Shown one piece after another: positions 23,475 through 34,884 of a stretch of 64,000 nt of DNA. The stretch is from Ahaetulla prasina (taxonomy: Eukaryota > Chordata > Lepidosauria > Squamata > Colubridae), in NCBI RefSeq assembly GCF_028640845.1, contig NC_080548.1, forward strand, positions 20,661,821 through 20,725,820, in the 5' to 3' direction. The position numbers and the translations under genes were made by a program. Under the pieces are notes generated by a model. That model saw only the letters and a list, made by a program, of their open reading frames with translations, ran no database searches and was not told where the DNA came from. How positions within the stretch are numbered: the first letter of the stretch is position 1; every line of letters starts with the position of its first letter.

Positions 23475-24022
23475 TCAAGTTGGAGGTACCACTGCATAGT
23501 CCTAGGCTTAAAATCCTAGGCTTAGAAAATTTGGAACTCCGTCACCTTCGACAAGACCTAAGCTTAACTCACAGAATCATCTATTGTAATGTCCTTCCTG
23601 TTAAAGACTACTTCAGCTTTAATTGCAATAATACTAGAGCAACTAATAGATTTAAACTTAATGTTAACCGCTTTAATCTAGATTGCAGAAAATATGACTT
23701 CTGTAACAGAATCATCAGTGCTTGGAATACTTTACCTGACTCTGTGGTCTCTTCCCATAATCCTAAAAGTTTTATCCAAAAACTTTCTACTATTGACCTC
23801 ACCCCATTCCTAAGAGGACCATAAGGGGCGTGCATAAGCGCACAAACGTGCCTACCGTTCCTGTCCTATTGTTTTTCTTTTCTTCTTCCTATATATATGC
23901 TTATACCTCCTTATATTTACCCATATATGTGTTTATTTACTATATAATCTTTTTGTGTGATACCTACATATATTGTTGTGACAAAATAAAATAAATAAAA
24001 AAATAAAATAAATAAATAGTAA
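23475..24022 (+). mobile_element. non-LTR retrotransposon 3' end (CR1/Rex-like clade)
   Basis: Encodes about 100 residues of reverse-transcriptase C-terminus, with motifs L-G-L-E-N-L-E-L-R, R-K-Y-D-F-C-N-R-I-I-S-A-W-N and L-P-D-S-V-V. It ends TTGTTGTGACAAAATAAAAT plus an A-rich tail. The clade is not certain. Confidence 0.75.
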
Positions 24023-24030
24023 AGGCCTTT

Positions 24031-24365
24031 AAAAGGTAAAGGTTCCCCTCGCAACATATGTGCTAGTCATTTCCGACTCTAGGAGGCATTGCTCATCTCC
24101 GTTTCAAAGCTGAAGAGCCAGCGCTGTCCGAAGATGTCTCCATGGTCACGTGGCTGGCATGACTCAACGCCAAAGGTGCACGGAATGCTGTTATCTTTCC
24201 ACTGTAAGGTGGTCCCCATTTTTCTACTTGCATTGCGAACGGCTAGATTGGCAGAAGCTGGGACAAGTAATGGGAGCTCACTCCATTATGCGGGATTTGA
24301 ACTGCTGAACTGCTGACTTTTCGATCAACAAGCTCAGTTCCTTAGCCACTGAGCCACCACGTCCC
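24031..24365 (-). mobile_element. tRNA-derived SINE (squamate type 1)
   Basis: Reverse-complement copy from AGGTAAAGGTTCCCCTCG to the tRNA-like head GCCACTGAGCCACCACGTC. Confidence 0.82.
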
Positions 24366-24994
24366 GTACTATAAAAGGCCTTTTACATCTCATAAAATGG
24401 TTTGGAGTTTGATTGTGTGGTTGCAGTTATCACCCGCCCCAAGCATAATTGTTATTCTGATCTTGTGGTTAGCTCTGTGAGGAGATTTCCGTCTGAGGTA
24501 ATCTGATAAGGTAGAAGGTTAAAAGAGGAGCTAGGAAGAAAATCATTTCTGTTCATTATAGTAGCCAACAGGGCTTCTGGTATGCATTTCAGCTTCTCTA
24601 ATCAAACAAATGCAAATGTGACTAGGAAAATAGCTTACATTCCATTTGGTTTGCTCGCTCAAGGTCAGTTAAGCAAGAGTTATTTCTGGATTCTGGAGCC
24701 TTACTCACTCACACACCTTTGTTTCCAAAGTTGCCAGCTCATGACAATCAACCACAACCTAGCATGGAGGGGAAAAAAACCCCCAAAGATAATTCAGCAA
24801 ACTGCTCTCCTTCATACTGTAGGAAATGAATAATCTTTTTTTAAAAAAAGTTTCCTCCATCCGGTAAAACTAACATACCAAAGGAAATAGCTCAGCCTTT
24901 AGATTTTGTTGCTAATTTAAGGAGAAGCATTTCCCCCCCCCCACAAAACCCATTAAAATAGTCAACATAATACACAGGTAGTCATAATATATAA
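24366..24994. other. intergenic stretch without recognised features
   Basis: AT-rich, with homopolymer runs; no ORF with splice sites. Confidence 0.5.
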
Positions 24995-25612
24995 CATAAC
25001 ATCAGAGTTGGAAGGGACCTTGGAGGCCTTCTAGTCCAACCCCCTGCCCAGGCAGGAAACCCTACACCATCTCAGTCAGATGGTTATCCAACATTTTCTT
25101 AAAAATTTCCAGTGTTGGAGCATTCACAACTTCTGAAGGCAAGTTGTTCCACTTATTAATTGTTCTAACTGTCAGGAAATTTCTCCTTAGTTCTAAGTTG
25201 CTTCTTTCTTTGACCAGTTTCCACCCATTGCTTCTTGTTCTACCCTCAGGTGCTTTGGTGAAAAGCCTGACTCCCTCTTCTTTGTGGCAGCCCCTAAGAT
25301 ATTGGAACACAGCTATCATGTCTCCCCTAGTCCTTCTTTTTGTTAAACTAGACATACCCAGTTCCTGCAACCGTTCTTCATATGTTTTATCCTCCAGTCC
25401 CCTAATCATCCTTGTTGCTCTTCTCTGCATTCTTTCTAGAGTCTCAACATCTTTTTTACATCGTGGCGACCAAAACTGGATGCAATATTCCAAGTGTGGC
25501 CTTACCAAGGCATTATAAAGTGGCACTAACACTTCACGTGATCTTGATTCTATCCCTCTGCTTATGCAGCCCAGAACTGCGTTGGCTTTTTTAACAGCTG
25601 CTGCACACTGCT
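24995..25612 (-). mobile_element. CR1 LINE 3' fragment with long open frame
   Basis: On the minus strand about 180 codons of the reverse-transcriptase C-terminal region are open: [20 protein letters not shown], and W-N-N-L-P. The 3' end adjoins ATAAC repeats. The open frame suggests a relatively young copy. Confidence 0.9.
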
Positions 25613-25614
25613 GG

Positions 25615-26010
25615 CATAGTCCTCGACTTATGACCACAATTGACCCCAAAATTTCTGTTGTTAAGTGAGACATTTGTTAAGTGGGTTTTGACCCATTTTA
25701 TGACCTTTCTTGCCACCGTTGTTAAGTGAATCGCCACAGTTGATAAAGTTAGTAACACGGTTGTTAAGTGAATCTGGTTTCCCCATTGATTTTGCTTGTC
25801 CAAAAAAATTGCAAAAGGTGATCACGTGACCTTGGGACAAAGCAAAGGTCATAAGTATAAGTCAGTTACTAAGCATCTGGCTTTTGATCACATGATCACG
25901 GGGATACCTCCAAGGTTGTAAGTGTGAAAAATGATCACAAGTCACTTTTTTCAGTGCCGTTGTAACATTGAACGGTCATTAAATGAACTGCTGTAAGTTG
26001 AGGACTACCC
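25615..26010. mobile_element. Tc1/mariner-like MITE, family C
   Basis: CATAGTCCTCGACTTATGAC to GTTGAGGACTACCC, inserted beside the CR1 copy. Confidence 0.75.
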
Positions 26011-26015
26011 CTAGG

Positions 26016-26190
26016 GCAGGGGTCTGCAAGCTTGGCTCTTTTAAGATTTGTGGACTTCAACTCCCAGAGTTCCTCAGCCAGCAAAGAGTTGCTTGACAGT
26101 GAGATGGGTGGCATATAAATTTAATAACAAATAAATAAATGCTGGCTGGGGAATTCTAGAAATTGAAGCCCACACGACTTAAAGGCTGAA
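26016..26190. mobile_element. palindromic hAT MITE, family E, rearranged
   Basis: Both arms (CAGGGGTCTGCAAGCTTGG side and GAATTCTAGAAATTGAAG side) are present but separated by an inserted GGCATATAAATTTAATAAC segment. Confidence 0.55.
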
Positions 26191-26353
26191 GTCCAGATGA
26201 TGTAAGTCTCTTTCCTTAAATTCCACTCCCTCTCAACGTTCTGGAATCTTTCCAAAGGAAAGCCATCCTTAAAGAGACTTCATCTGGAAGGCTTGGAATG
26301 CAGCCGTTACCAACTTTACCAGCTGAATTGCCCCAGGTGTATGGCAGCCAACA

Positions 26354-26635
26354 TGAGAATAGAATAACAGAGTTGGAAGGGGCCTTGGAGGTCTTCTAGT
26401 CCAACCCCCTGCCCAGGCAGGAAACCCTACACCACTTCAGACAAATGGTTATCCAACATCTTCTTAAAAATTTCCAGTGTTGGAGTATTCGCAACTTCTG
26501 GAGGCAAGTTATTCCACTGATTAATTGTTCTAACTGTCAGAAAATTTCTCCTTAGTTCTAAGTTGCTTCTCTCCTTGATTAGTTTCCACCCATTGCTTCT
26601 TGTCCTGCCTTCAAATACTTTGGAGAATATAACAT
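26354..26635 (-). mobile_element. CR1 LINE 3' end
   Basis: AACAGAGTTGGAAGGGGCC start and CR1 C-terminal motifs on the minus strand, truncated where the ATAAC array begins. Confidence 0.85.
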
Positions 26636-26735
26636 AATATAACATAACATAACATAACATAACATAACATAACATAACATAACATATAACATAACATATA
26701 ACATAACATAACATAACATAACATAACATAACATC
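26633..26735. repeat. ATAAC pentanucleotide array
   Basis: About 20 ATAAC units between two CR1 copies, continuing directly into a CR1 3' end at 26736. Confidence 0.95.
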
Positions 26736-27262
26736 AGAGTTGGAAGGGACCTTGAGGCCTTCTAGTCCACACCCCTGCCCAGGCAGGAAACCCTACACCA
26801 TCTCAGTCAGATGGTTATCCAACATTTTCTTAAAAATTTCCAGTGTTGGAGCATTCGCAACTTCTGAAGGCAAGTCGTTCCACTTATTAATTGTTCTAAC
26901 TGTCAGGAAATTTCTCCTTAGTTCTAAGTTGCTTCTTTCTTTGACCAGTTTCCACCCATTGCTTCTTGTTCTACCCTCAGGTGCTTTGGTGAACAGCCTG
27001 ACTCCCTCTTCTTTGTGGCAGCCCCTAATATATTGGAACACAGCTATCATGTCTCCCCTAGTCCTTCTTTTTGTTAAACTAGACATACCCAGTTCCTGCA
27101 ACCGTTCTTCATATGTTTTATCCTCCAGTCCCCTAATCATCTTTGTTGCTCTTCTCTGCACTCTTTCTAGAGTCTCAACATCTTTTTTACATCGTGGCGA
27201 CCAAAACTGGATGCAATATTCCAAGTGTGGCCTTACCAAGGCATTATAAAGTGGCACTAACT
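26736..27262 (-). mobile_element. CR1 LINE 3' fragment
   Basis: About 150 open codons on the minus strand, nearly identical to the copy at 24995-25612, including R-P-H-L-E-Y-C and W-N-D-L-P. Confidence 0.9.
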
Positions 27263-27950
27263 ATTATAAAGTAACACTGATTAGTTTCCACCCATTGCTT
27301 CTTGTCCTGCCTTCAAATACTTTGGAGAATAGCTTGACTCCCTCTTCTTTGTGGCAGCCCCTGAGATATTGGAACTCTGCTTTCATGTCACTCCTAGTCC
27401 TTCTTTTCATTAAACTAGACATATCCAGTTCCTGCAACTGTTCTTTACAGATATATGTTGTACCCTCCAGTCCAGTGGTGAAATTCAAATACTACTGGTT
27501 CTGTGGGCGTGGCTTGGTGGGCTTGATGTGACTTGGTGGGCGTGGCTTGGTAGGTGTGGCAGGGGAAGGATACAGCAAAATCCCCATTCCCTCCCCACTC
27601 CTGGGGGAAGGATACTGCAAAATCTCATTCCCTCCCCACTCCAGGGGAAGAATACTGCAAAATCTCTATTCCCACCCCACTCCAGCCAGAGGTGGTATTT
27701 GCCAGTTCTCCAAACTACTGAAAATTTCCACTACCGGTTCTCCAGAACCTGTCCGAACCTGCTGGATTTCACCCCTGCTCCAGTCTCCTAATCATTGTTG
27801 TTGCTATTCTCTGCACTCTTTCTAGAGTCTCCACATCTTTTTTACACCATGGTGACCAAAACTGGATGCAGTATTCCAAGTGTGGCCTTACCAAGGCATT
27901 ATAAAGTGGTATTAACCCTTCACGTGATCTTGGTTCTATCCCTCTGAGAA
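27263..27950 (-). mobile_element. CR1 LINE fragment interrupted by a hAT element
   Basis: CR1 sequence runs 27285-27472, stops at CTCCAGTC and resumes at the same word at 27778, continuing to 27950. The two parts together reconstruct the order seen in neighbouring copies. Confidence 0.85.
27473..27777. mobile_element. hAT-like family A nested in CR1
   Basis: CAGTGGTGAAATTCAAATAC to CTGGATTTCACCCCTG, flanked by an exact 8-bp duplication CTCCAGTC (27465-27472 and 27778-27785). Confidence 0.93.
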
Positions 27951-28109
27951 AGCCAGTTGTGAAAAGAAGAAGAGGAGGGACTGGTGGTCTAAGGCTTTTC
28001 AGGCCCAGTGATGGCGAAGTCCCTGGGCTAGGGCTCTCTGTCATTAAGGCACTGATTGAAAATAACCTTAGGACCATTGAGTCACTTCCTGAAATCCAAG
28101 TTTTCATTT

Positions 28110-28165
28110 TTTTAAAATTTGCATTTATATCCCGCCCTTCTCCAAAGACTCAGGGCGGCTTACAC
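28110..28165 (-). mobile_element. L2 LINE 3' end fragment
   Basis: TATCCCGCCCTTCTCC and GACTCAGGGCGGCTTACA match the reverse-complemented L2 terminus. Confidence 0.6.
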
Positions 28166-28765
28166 TGTGTTAAACAATAGTCTTCATCCATTTGTATATT
28201 ATATACAAAGTCAACTTATTTGACACATTTGACACATTCATTTGACACATAGGCTGAAGTACAAAACCAAAACTATTGAAGCTCATAGAAAAATTCCATT
28301 TCCCGCCCTCCTGGAGTTCAAAGAGGACCCAAATGCTGTTTAGCAAACAATGACATGATAACAGCAGTAAGAAATGCTGACAGGAAAGGCCAGCATCTTT
28401 CAGCATCTGAGGTGTGGATGAAAAGTCAATAGTGTATATTCCTCAACTGATAGCTTGTTGGGTGGAGAAAGTTCCAGAAACATAACACAATCTACAAAGC
28501 CAGCGGACAAAGCAAGAATGCGAGTCCATTCACACATCTGTACCTAAACATATCCTGGTATCATACAAATGGAAGTCAAATACATTGCTGGATAGAGATA
28601 TGGAATTTACCCAGGGAAGAAGTGGAAAAAATAAATAAATGTAGGGGTCTACTAGTGACCTTTAGATTCCTCCTGGTTCTTGAGTCATCTAAGTGATTAT
28701 CTCCAAATTGTTTCCTCCAGAAGAAAGGTCTTCTCGGGCACTACAGAAGCTTGTGGACCAGTGTT
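28166..28765. other. intergenic stretch without recognised features
   Basis: No exon or named repeat; a partial family E palindrome arm follows at 28766-28850. Confidence 0.5.
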
Positions 28766-28854
28766 TTCCATACTTGGCAACTTTAAGAAGTGTGGACTTC
28801 AACTCCCAGAATTTAGGCTACCTGGGGAATTCTGGGAGTTGAAGTCTACAGAAA

Positions 28855-29505
28855 TGGTGAAATCCAATTATTTTTTTTACTGGTTCTGTGGGCGTGGCTT
28901 GGTGGGCGTGGTGTGGTTTGGTGGGCGTGGCAGGGGAAGGATACTGCAAAATCTCCATTCCCACCCCACTCCAGGGGGAAGGACATTTTATTTATTTATT
29001 TTTATTTATTTTATTTATTTATTTTGTCACACAGTTTATATAGAATAGAATAGAATAGAATAGAATAGAATAGAATAGAATAGAATAGAATAGAATAGAA
29101 TAGAATAGAATTTTATTGGCCAAGTGTGATTGGACACACAAGGAATTTGTCTTGGTGCATATGCTCTCAGTGTACATAAAAGAAAAGATACGTTCATCAA
29201 GGTACAACATTTACAACACAATTGATGATCAATATATCAATATAAATCATAAGGATTGCCAGCAACAAGTTACAGTCATACAGTCTGTATAATATATATA
29301 AGCATAAGCATGAAATAATTATACAATATATAAGCATATGTATGAGTATGAGTATGTAATAACTATATTAATTGGATATAATTAATATTGCAAAATCTCC
29401 ATTCCCACCCCACTCTGGGGCCAGCCAGGGGTGGTATTTGCTGGTTCTCCGAACTGCTCAAACTTTCACTAGAACCTGTCAGAACCTGATGGATTTCACC
29501 CCTGG
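28855..29505. mobile_element. hAT-like family A split by a LINE insertion
   Basis: The left part (28855-28983) and right part (29385-29505, ending GATGGATTTCACCCCTG) flank a LINE tail and AGAAT array. Confidence 0.7.
28984..29384. mobile_element. LINE tail with AGAAT array, inserted in hAT
   Basis: TTTATTTATTTTGTCACACAG is followed by about 14 AGAAT units (29041-29111), then TTTTATTGGCCAAGTGTGAT and about 270 bp of LINE 3' sequence. Confidence 0.75.
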
Positions 29506-30011
29506 TCTACAGGTTGTAAAGAACTATAGTTGTCCACCCCAGCTCTGAATCAAGAAGGGGGATCTGTGAATCTTCTCCAGCTAACTTTAGAAACCTTCCA
29601 GCAAATTCCCCCTAGGTACAACAGTTAGATATTATGTTTCACCTGGGTCAGCAAGCCAGATGCTCAGTTTAACAATCATCATCTATCTGTAATTTTTACC
29701 TGGCTAACCAAAGAACAAACCATCATGTACTGATGGGTATCTTTGTGTAAAAAGAGCTTGCAGATGAAATCGCGTTGGAGAGCATTCCAGTGCCCAGCCA
29801 AGAGGTGCCATAAATGGAAATAATAAAACAAGTGGGAATACTCTTCGCCAAAAGGAGGAAAGGAATTTGCTGGTCCCTTCCTTGCAGTAGCTGTTCTTAG
29901 GACTGTCATCTTTTTCCGTATTGTGCCAAATCTTCCCACCTCAATACACTTAGATCAGTACAGGTAGAGGGTGTTCTGAAGAGCTTGTCACATTTGCTGG
30001 CTAAGGATCAT

Positions 30012-30065
30012 TATTTATTTATTTATTTGATTTTTATACCGCCCTTCTCCCGAAGGACTCATGGC
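30012..30065 (-). mobile_element. L2 LINE 3' end fragment
   Basis: TTTATTTATTTGATTTTTAT followed by ACCGCCCTTCTCCCGAAGG. Confidence 0.65.
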
Positions 30066-30107
30066 AGAGGCCCAGCTGTATGTGGCCTTTTTGAACTCTC
30101 CATAGAT

Positions 30108-30635
30108 CAGGGCAGTGGTGGGTTGCTACCGGTTCGCCCTGGATTGGGCGAACCGGTAGCATCGGCGGTAGGAGGTTCCGCCCACCTGCCTGGATGCTTC
30201 TGCGTATGTACAGAAGCGTCGTGCATGAGTGCGCAAGCACCCACGAGCGAACTGGTAGCGACGGGTTTTGAAACACGCCCCTGGATCAGGGGTTTCAAAC
30301 TCGATTTCATTGAGGGTGCATCAGGGTTGTGTTTGACCTGGGGGGGGCAGGGGGGCTGTGGCCAGCTCGATGTCACTTATGTCGGGGGTACCTGTGGTGG
30401 ACCGAGCGCTCTACCAGTGAAAATGGGCTCCTGAGCTCCATTTTCAGCTGTGATGGCCTCCTGCAATCCTGCTAAAATGGTGCTCGGGTGGGCCGCCTAT
30501 GTCCCCTCAGCTCTGTTTTTGCTGGCAGTGGCACCTTGGGATGGTCCTTCAGTGTTTCCACGGTGGCCCTGCGGGCCAGATCTAAGCACCCCGCAGGCCA
30601 GATCTGGCCCCTGGGCCTTGAGTTTGACACCCCTG
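30108..30635. mobile_element. hAT-like family D with a hAT nested in its terminus
   Basis: The outer element starts CAGGG at 30108 and ends TTTGACACCCCTG at 30635, flanked by CCATAGAT (30100-30107 and 30636-30643), an exact 8-bp duplication. Its left terminal repeat is split by a family B element. Confidence 0.9.
30113..30283. mobile_element. hAT-like family B nested in the family D terminus
   Basis: CAGTGGTGGGTTGCTACC to AACACGCCCCTG, flanked by the exact 8-bp duplication GATCAGGG (30105-30112 and 30284-30291). Confidence 0.9.
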
Positions 30636-30778
30636 CCATAGATGCATCGGACGGATAAGATACGCAGTGTTGATTTCATTCCATCGCAAAACAGAGTGAA
30701 AACGCTTCTCCCATCTTTATAAATTTTGCATATTCAGAGCATCGTTTTCGAGGATGTCAAGTCAATGTTTATTACCAT

Positions 30779-30961
30779 CAAATATCAGAGACCAGAGCAA
30801 TTTAAAGACACTCATGGAATATCCAATGAAAAATTCTAGAATAAAATGATAAATAACAGGGGGGAAAAATCTATCACTGTCAAATACCAGAGACCAGAGC
30901 AAGTTAAAAGCATTCAAGGAATATCCAGTTAAACGTTCTAGAATAAAATAATAAATAACAG
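30779..30961. repeat. two-copy tandem repeat, period about 102 bp
   Basis: CAAATATCAGAGACCAGAGC at 30779 recurs as CAAATACCAGAGACCAGAGC at 30881. Both copies end TCTAGAATAAAATRATAAAT. It lies in an otherwise featureless stretch (30644-31440). Confidence 0.85.
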
Positions 30962-31439
30962 GTAAAATCTATATTGAAATCACAATTTGGCACCCAATCT
31001 GTCAGTTGCACACAGCAGGGCCTAACTATAGTATAACAAGCAATCCTTAAATTATGAGGCCCACAGTCATTAAATACTAAAATGCAAGAGACTGATAATG
31101 CAAAAGGGTTTGCTGCATTAATTGTATAAAATAGCTATGATGGATTAATCACCTGTTTCTGATGAATCCACAGTGCTGCTGCGCAGAATCTAGCTACCTG
31201 GGTTGTAATCATAGTCTGTTCGTTTTTAAGCACCCACTGGAGATTAGTGCCGGAACGGCCTAGATATCTATTGATTATTAGGAAGATAAGATGTCCCCCC
31301 GAATATCTGTATAAAAAGCACATCAAAGGAATATGTGTGTGTTTTTTAGCATATCAATAAGTCTTTAGTCTGTAGGTTGTTTCACATTTCTTAGAATGTC
31401 TTACTTCACTGGAAGTTCAACTCTATAAACCTTTGTTCC

Positions 31440-31750
31440 ATTTTTTTATTTTATTTTATTTATTTATTTATTTGTCGCAACAATATATACAAGCATTGCA
31501 TAAAGGATTATATAATATATAAACATATATATGAGGAGAAACAAGGTACTATAAACATATATATATATAGGGGAAGAAACAATAGGACAGGGACGGTAGG
31601 CACGTTTGTGCTCTTATGGACGCCCCTTAGAGTCCTCTTAGGAAAGTGGTGAGGTCAACCGTGGATAGATTTTGAGTAAAGCTTTTGGGGTTATGAGAAG
31701 AAACCACAGAGTCAGGTAATGCATTCCAAGCATATACCATTCTGTTACAG
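31440..31750 (-). mobile_element. non-LTR retrotransposon 3' end (same family as 23475)
   Basis: TTTATTTGTCGCAACAATAT followed by AGGCACGTTTGTGC and GAGGTCAACCGTGG, the reverse-complemented 3' segment of the 23475-24022 element. Confidence 0.75.
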
Positions 31751-32135
31751 AAATTTTATTCTATAAAACTTGAACTTCTCTCTCTCTCTCTCTTTTGTTT
31801 TAAGAAAAAGTGGCCTGAATTCTGATTTTTCTCCCTGGGTATTCAGCAGGCAGCGCCGGGAAGACAACGTCTCCAGGCCATGGAATGAGAGAGAAAAGCG
31901 AGACCCAGGAGAGGAACATTTACAACACAAATGATGGTCATAGGTTGCAATTTAACTCTTAATGATAGCAACAAAAAGTTACAGTCATACAGTCATAAGT
32001 GGAAAGAGATTGGTGATGAAAAAATCAGAAGATTAATAGTAGTGCAGATTTAGTAAATAGTTTGAAATTGTTGAGGGAATTATTTGTTTAGCAGAGTGAT
32101 GGCCTTCGGGAAAAAAACTGTTCTTGTGTCTAGTT

Positions 32136-33559
32136 CAGGGGTGTCCAAACTTTTTTGAGTGAGGGCCAAATACAGAAAAATAAGCAAAGGCCTGGGCCAC
32201 GGGGGGGGGGGGGGGATGGGCGTGGCTTATTTTGGGGTGTGGCTTGGTGGTCATGTGACTGGTGGGCGTGGCTATGGGCATAGAAACTACTCAGAGGGCT
32301 AAAAAAAGTAATTTTTGACCAGTCCTCACACTTATGACCATCCTCACATTTATGCCCATTGCAGCATTTTTAACAACCATATCACTCATTTCACAACTGC
32401 TTCTCTTCACCACGGTTACAAGATAGGGTGCAAAATGTAAAGATAATTGTACGTGTGAGGACCAGTCAAAAGTGTGAGAACCTGTCAGAAATCACTTTTT
32501 TCAGCCGTCTGGGTAGTCCCTATGCACAGTTTAGGCTTAAGTATACTATATGTGTGTGAGTTATATATATGTGCATGTGTATCTCTATGTTTGTGTATGT
32601 GTGTGTTTGTGTTATGTTGATTTTTAATGTAATATTTGGATTGAAGGCGAACTCGGCCTCGGGATGCTCCGGGGACAGAACGCCGCAAAGAGCGACGGCT
32701 CAGCTGCCCCAAGGGGAAGGAGGACCCGGAGAAGAGCCCGACGCCGCCGCAGCCACGCACCTGATCGGCCTCCCAAGGAGCTACGGCCGGGTGCCCGCCA
32801 ACGAGCTCAGCTCCCACAGCCAGCCCGGCCTCGCATTAGCCGGGGCCCTTTCCAGCAGCTGGTGGGCAGCGGGGCGCAGGGCGCGGCCAGGGCCTCAAAA
32901 GCAGTAGGGCCGCCTGACCTTGAGTCCGCGGCTGGCGTCCTCCGGCCCTTGAAGCAGCAGCGGGGGCGGCGGCCTCCCGTGGCCCTTCGTCTCTAGGCGG
33001 AGAGCAGGTGGCAGTCAGTGGCTCCCCGGCGGCGATCCTCAGCCTCTTCCCCCACTCCCACCCCCCGCCTGACCCACCAGCCCTGGCCCGCCCCCCGCCT
33101 GGCCCAGCCTCCGAGCAGAACTTGGCTGGAACCACCAGCGGCTCTCCGTCCGCCTCCCGCTGCCTCTTCCTCCCGGGCAGCCGAGGGGCACCGCCTCGCT
33201 TCAGTCCGCACTCCGGGGGGACGGGGGCGGGGACGGGCGGCGGCGGAGCAGCGCCTGTGCCTATCCCGCCGCTTCCCCGCCGCCGCCCAGCGGATCCCGC
33301 CACCGAAATTCATCCTCAGAGTCGCCCATTTTGGCGGCGCAGCTACGCAGGCGCCACCTTTCCGTTGCTGCGCGAGCTCCCCCTGCTGCTCGGCGGCTGA
33401 ACTGCCCCAACCCTCTTTGCAACAGCCCCGCGCCGGGACGGAAGAGTCACGTACAGAAACAGGAGCCATCTACGATTTTTATTACATATTTTACCCGAGA
33501 CGTTGCGCAACCTTCTATTGCACCAGGCCACCCCGCGGGCCGTAGTTTGGACACCCCTG
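32136..33559. mobile_element. 1.42 kb hAT element with CpG-rich cargo
   Basis: Terminal repeats CAGGGGTGTCCAAACTT and AGTTTGGACACCCCTG match over 16 bases. The element is flanked by the exact 8-bp duplication GTCTAGTT (32128-32135 and 33560-33567). No transposase is recognisable. About 32,640-33,445 is GC- and CpG-rich, unlike any other transposon in the window. The outer parts are ordinary AT-rich hAT sequence. Confidence 0.93.
32640..33445 (-). promoter_or_regulatory. CpG-island-like segment inside hAT, possible captured promoter
   Basis: The segment is dense in CG dinucleotides and GC boxes. On the minus strand GCCGCCAAAATGGGCG resembles a YY1 site (AANATGGCG), and its ATG starts a 22-codon frame (M-G-D-S-E-D-E-F) closed by TAG. 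Overlapping long ORFs in several frames are expected from GC-rich sequence and are not taken as genes. The origin is inferred to be a host gene 5' end, but the source gene is not recognised. Confidence 0.45.
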
Positions 33560-34241
33560 GTCTAGTTGTTCTGGTGTGCAGTGCTCTATAGCGTCGTTTT
33601 GAGGGTAGGAGTTGAAACCGTTGATGTCCAGGATGTGAGGGATCTGTAAATATTTTCACAGCCCTCTTCTTGATTCGTGCAGTATACAGGTCCTCAATGG
33701 AAGGCAGGTTGGTAGCAAGAAGGAACAGTCTGAAGAATTCTTTGAAGAAGAAAACAAGAAACAATACCCTATTCAAATTATTGTATATAAACAGACAGCC
33801 TACTACCCCCTTGTGCAGTCAGTGGCGATATTACCTAGACTAAAAATAAAACTCTGTAGGAAGAGAAGCAAGTTCAGAGAACATCAAGAACCTTACCACG
33901 GGTGATTTATTTTCTCTACTATGCATACATGTTTGAAAAAGAATATCATTGGGAAGTCAAAATGGCCTATTTCAGAAATATACGTGTGACAATAAAACAG
34001 AGGGTTCTCTCTTTTTGGGAAATGCAACATGTGATATCCAGGACTTATAAGGGAGAATATTTGCAGCTTAGGGTTGACGTAAGGGGTCCTTGGTGCTCTC
34101 TGAGCTTGCTTGTTTTCTTGCAGATGTTTCATTACCCAAACTAGATAACATCATCAGTGCTAGTCAGCCGACAAACTGCATTCCTTACTAGCACTGATGG
34201 TTTGGGTAACGAAACGTCTGCAAGTGTTGGATGAAATATCC

Positions 34242-34816
34242 TGTTGTGTCTTGTCCGCTCTCACAGCAGCTGGGGCCTTCTTATCTGCTCCCGAACACGG
34301 AGGAATGTATGCCTCCCGGCCCCAGTCCTGGCTCCATGCCCAGACAAGCTGAAGAAGAGGGGGCACCTCCCGGTCCCAACCCTGGCTCCATGCCCAAGCA
34401 GGCTGCAGAGGAGGGAGCATCCCCCGGCCCCAGCCCTGGCTCCATGCCCAGGCAAATGGAGCAGCTAGACCCCTCCCCCTCCTCCACAGCATGTGAGCCT
34501 GAGGAAAGTTTATTTCCAACAGCTGCTGATTGGAGTGACCCTCGCATCAGAAGACTGGATAGGCGGAGGCAACAGAAGGAAGGGAGGGGCAGGCCTTAAT
34601 GAGTGCTGAGTCATGGAGCCACACCCCATGGCCCATATAAAGGATCTGCTTTCTGGCAGTCTCTGAGTCAGGCAAAGTCGAACTTATCTTGCTGAAGTCA
34701 CTTACTGGTCTCCTGCCTGCTCTGAGGACTTTGCTAGGACTTTGGGCAGAGCTGCAGAGGCAAGCCTGATTCGGATTTCCCTGACCCAGCCATCAGCGGA
34801 GTAGTGGGACACGACA
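34242..34816 (+). mobile_element. solo LTR, family 1 (copy 1)
   Basis: Starts TGTTGTGTCTTGTCC and ends GGGACACGACA, flanked by TATCC on both sides (5-bp duplication). TATAAA lies at 34635. It contains three copies of a 54-bp unit (34315-34476) encoding P-G-P-S-P-G-S-M-P-R-Q repeats in an open frame. No internal retroviral region adjoins it. Confidence 0.9.
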
Positions 34817-34884
34817 TATCCTTCTGGGTTCAGTTCCAAGTGGGGAAAAAGACACTGGACTCATGGAAGTTGCTTGGAAAGAAG

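Larger units (their letters stand above)
31910..33750 (-). mobile_element. snake CR1/L3-type LINE segment split by a hAT element
   Basis: LINE-like sequence (31910-32135) breaks at GTCTAGTT and resumes at 33560. The left part shares TTACAGTCATACAGTC with the 29113 LINE tail. Confidence 0.55.

Noticed and set aside
25062..27257. Cellular genes on the minus strand (154-203 codon ORFs)
   Set aside because: The encoded motifs are the CR1 reverse-transcriptase C-terminus.
32485..33591. ORFs of 110-175 codons on both strands
   Set aside because: GC-rich sequence has few stop codons; several frames are open at once and none shows a recognised domain.
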